This document shows, piece by piece, positions 62,145 through 64,000 of a stretch of 64,000 nt of DNA; within the stretch, counting starts at the first letter, position 1; each line of letters begins with the position of its first letter. Source of the DNA: JBHJGP01 sp050331695 (GTDB lineage: Bacteria; Pseudomonadota; Alphaproteobacteria; Geminicoccales; Geminicoccaceae). The position numbers and the translations under genes are program-made. The notes beneath the pieces are model-generated. The model searched no databases. It worked only from the letters and a program-made list of their open reading frames with translations, and was not told the DNA's origin. The stretch is from positions 62,001-126,000 of the forward strand of contig JBHJGP010000003.1 of NCBI GenBank assembly GCA_050331695.1. The letters are read 5' to 3'.

Positions 62145-63506
62145 GTGTCAGCCCCCATACGCGCCCATGTTCGGGTGCTCACCTTCGGTCCGCCCCAGGG
62201 TCCCTTGGTGGCGTTGAGTGACCGCCTGGCAGAGTGCTCCGTCCACCACCGCCATGTCGGCGGGATCGAGGATCTGCTCGATTGCCGCGACGGGCGGTTC
62301 GTCGATGTCCTTCTGATCGACGGCGAGTTCGAGCCGGCGCTGACGTTCTACCGCCAGATCCGAGGCATGCCGAAGGTGCGCGACCTGCCGATCGCCCTGG
62401 TCGGCCAGGACGAGGTCGACATGCTTGCCGGCGCCACCCTGGCGCATGGGGCTGACGGCGTTTTTCGCATGCCGGCAAGCGTCGAGGCGATCGGCGCGCG
62501 AATCAATCTCTTGGCCGGCCTCGGCCAACTGCGCCTGGAACTACGGCGTCGGCGCGAGGCGCTGACGGCGTTTCAAGCTGCCGACGCTCAGCCGCACAAA
62601 TCCAGGCGGGGCCCCGGCGAGCGGGATCTCGCCGCGATCCTGGTCATCGGTGAGGCGGCGCATACCCAGTGGGACGTGCGCACGGCTCTGGAGGGGTGGA
62701 CCAAGATCGACTACGCCGAGACCCTGGTCCAGGCCTGCTCATACGCGCAAGTTCGCCGGTTCGACCTGGCGATCGTTGTCGGCGATTGTCCGACGGCCGA
62801 GCTTCACGACGTTCCTGCCGCCCTGGCGCGGTTGGATGCCCGGATCGATGCACCGCTCCTATGCGTCGAGCGCCGCAGCGGATCGATCGAAGGGGCGAGC
62901 GTACCGCCGGCGGGCTTTGTGGACGTGTTACCGTCGGGGGGCCGGCCCAACGCCATCAGGCTGGTTTTGCTCGCCTGGTTTCGCCATCAACAGCTGCGAA
63001 ATCATCTCCGCTCGATCGCGCCGTCACCTCCGGACGTGCCGATCAAGGATCCGGTGACGGGCCTGTTCACCCAGAGCTTTTTTCTGCATCTTGTCGGCTG
63101 TCATCACACCGCGTGTCCGGATGAGCCGGGCGCGCTTGCGGTGCTGGCCGTCGCCAACTTCCCAATGATCACCGATCAGCACGGCCATGCCGAAGGCGAA
63201 CGGATCATGCGCCGGCTCGCCCATCGTCTCGAGCGGATCATCCGGTCCGAGGATCTTCTGGCCCGCGGTGGCCCGGCCGCCTTGGCATTGCTCATCCGCC
63301 AGGTCGACGCGGTCGGCGCCAATTTCGTCTGCGATCGGTTGGCGCGCGCGCTGGCTTTGGAAGCGGACCTGATTGCCCGTGAAGGACTGCTCAAGCCTGT
63401 CATCGCCGTCGAAACGGCGCCACTTGCCATCGACGACGACAGCCGCGCTCTGTTGGACCGTCTCATGGCGCGGGCCGGCCGAAGCGTGAGCCGGCAGACC
63501 GCCTAA
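62145..63506 (+). CDS. PleD-like protein with degenerate receiver and GGDEF regions
   Basis: A roughly 453 aa protein with two response-regulator-like halves (about residues 10-125 and 150-285) and a C-terminal GGDEF-like domain (from KDPVTGLFTQSFFLHL). The GGDEF signature reads RGGPAALALL instead of RxGGDEF, so cyclase activity is not expected. The first receiver keeps DVLLIDGEFEP, where the Asp could be the phosphorylation site, but the second does not show a clear acidic pocket. A regulatory or scaffold role is inferred. The start is uncertain: GTG 62145 has GCGAGG upstream; TTG 62115 is the longer option. Confidence 0.7.
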   Translation: MSAPIRAHVRVLTFGPPQGPLVALSDRLAECSVHHRHVGGIEDLLDCRDGRFVDVLLIDGEFEPALTFYRQIRGMPKVRDLPIALVGQDEVDMLAGATLAHGADGVFRMPASVEAIGARINLLAGLGQLRLELRRRREALTAFQAADAQPHKSRRGPGERDLAAILVIGEAAHTQWDVRTALEGWTKIDYAETLVQACSYAQVRRFDLAIVVGDCPTAELHDVPAALARLDARIDAPLLCVERRSGSIEGASVPPAGFVDVLPSGGRPNAIRLVLLAWFRHQQLRNHLRSIAPSPPDVPIKDPVTGLFTQSFFLHLVGCHHTACPDEPGALAVLAVANFPMITDQHGHAEGERIMRRLAHRLERIIRSEDLLARGGPAALALLIRQVDAVGANFVCDRLARALALEADLIAREGLLKPVIAVETAPLAIDDDSRALLDRLMARAGRSVSRQTA

Positions 63507-63718
63507 CGGTCTGGATCGACCAGGCGATCTCTGTCCGATCCATTCGGGCCGGCAGAACGCATGTTGCGGCCGGTGGCACGAAAGAGCCGCGTCAGCGCCA
63601 ACCGCCGGTGCTCAGACCATTATCTGTCGAGAAACGGTCGACTTCCGTTTCGTCACCATTTCTCGCGCATCGCCAATCTAGCTCCCCACGCTCACCGCCC
63701 GTTTGGCGATCTACGCAG

Positions 63719-63827
63719 ATCGCATCTCAAGCGTTACGCTACGCTCCACGCACCATTGCATCCTGAGCGTTACGCTAGCGCTCCACGCAACATTGCATCT
63801 CGAGCGTTACGCTAACGCTCCACGCAC
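63719..63827. repeat. Three tandem hairpin repeats downstream of the thiolase gene
   Basis: Three copies of a unit of about 37 bases lie head to tail at 63719-63754, 63755-63791 and 63792-63827. Each contains GAGCGTTACGCTAACGCTC or a close variant, followed by CACGCA. The last copy overlaps the final codons and stop of the thiolase gene on the minus strand. From 63507 to 63718 I see no gene; a short plus-strand frame (63561-63815) over the repeats has no recognisable content. Confidence 0.8.
63802..63820 (-). terminator. Hairpin at the end of the thiolase gene
   Basis: GAGCGTTA-CGC-TAACGCTC is a perfect 8 bp stem with a 3-base loop, covering the TAG stop (63812-63814). No U-tract follows, and the two downstream copies are imperfect. 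It may act as a terminator or an mRNA 3'-end protector. Confidence 0.45.
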
Positions 63828-64000
63828 ATGGCGATGCCCATGCCGCCGCCGATGCAGAGCGTTGCGAGACCCTTCTTCGCGTCCCGTTTGGCCATTTCAT
63901 GGAGCAGGGTGGTGAGAACCCGCGCGCCTGACGCGCCCACCGGGTGGCCGAGCGCGATGGCACCGCCATTCACGTTGACGATATCCGTATCCCAACCCAG
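63812..64000 (-). CDS. Acetyl-CoA acetyltransferase (thiolase), 3' end, partial
   Basis: The last 62 codons of a thiolase whose start lies beyond the right edge. It shows NVNGGAIALGHPVGASGARVL, with the His of GHP as the active-site base, and ends LATLCIGGGMGIAMCVER, with the catalytic Cys in CIGGG. This C-terminus is that of biosynthetic thiolases (PhbA/AtoB) that condense two acetyl-CoA or cleave acetoacetyl-CoA. The last codons and stop lie within a tandem hairpin repeat. Confidence 0.92.
   Translation of the reverse strand: MGWDTDIVNVNGGAIALGHPVGASGARVLTTLLHEMAKRDAKKGLATLCIGGGMGIAMCVER

Noticed and set aside
63561..63815. 84-codon open frame on the plus strand
   Set aside because: It runs over the tandem repeats, is rich in Arg and His as noncoding frames are, and has no ribosome binding site.
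63719..63827. Possible CRISPR array
   Set aside because: The three units are contiguous with no unique spacers and include a palindrome and part of a coding gene.

Overview
The window is GC-rich, gene-dense chromosomal DNA from an alphaproteobacterium. The evidence is an EipB (DUF1849) envelope protein, an rnr-rpmG pair with a zinc-free L33, an RNase E with an acidic insertion in its S1 domain, pyrB paired with a degenerate dihydroorotase, and a PleD-like protein. The gene set resembles Rhodospirillales-type genomes, but the sequence alone does not fix the order. I see no tRNA, rRNA, CRISPR array, insertion sequence or prophage. Genes are packed tightly, often with 1-4 bp start/stop overlaps, and several convergent pairs are only 7 bp apart.

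Layout. 1-5.5 kb: end of an MTA/SAH-nucleosidase-like gene, a PhnD-like binding protein, a D-2-hydroxyacid dehydrogenase, eipB, a ROK sugar kinase, and a periplasmic protein with two OmpA-like regions. 5.3-14.5 kb (minus strand): pyrB, pseudo-pyrC, plsY, dprA, topA, rnr, rpmG, in transcription order. 14.5-19.7 kb: an AEC transporter, an SDR / NTF2-like / DUF6134 / SDR group and an FGGY kinase. 19.7-25 kb: ilvA-type threonine ammonia-lyase and argC, then purD, bioY and a Sua5-type gene that seems to start at ATC.

25-33 kb (plus strand): a nucleoside scavenging operon. A BMP-type ABC importer (binding protein, ATPase, two permeases) is followed by a fused cytidine deaminase-purine nucleoside phosphorylase, deoC and deoA; upp lies a little further on. 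Together these import nucleosides, release the bases and recover the (deoxy)ribose as central metabolites.

35.4-42.8 kb: the most interesting region. A five-gene minus-strand operon encodes a PfkB kinase closely resembling sulfofructose kinase YihV, a LacD/YihT-type class I aldolase, an L-fucose-isomerase-fold isomerase, a GH31 glycosidase and an SDR. A divergent D-2-hydroxyacid dehydrogenase resembles (S)-sulfolactate dehydrogenase. I read this as a candidate sulfoquinovose degradation (sulfoglycolysis, EMP-like) locus with a non-YihS isomerase and a non-standard glycosidase.

42.7-51 kb: a HAD hydrolase, a three-gene cobalt-type nitrile hydratase/thiocyanate-hydrolase-like enzyme with a split beta subunit, a DsbA-like protein, an M48 protease, an aminotransferase and rne. 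51-57.5 kb: AMIN-domain amidase, PBP1A, prfB with its programmed frameshift, an SDR and a small membrane protein. 57.5-64 kb: an ATP-dependent DNA ligase with its partner exonuclease, ribA, an AlaX editing protein, a degenerate PleD-like protein, tandem hairpin repeats, and the 3' end of an acetyl-CoA acetyltransferase gene.
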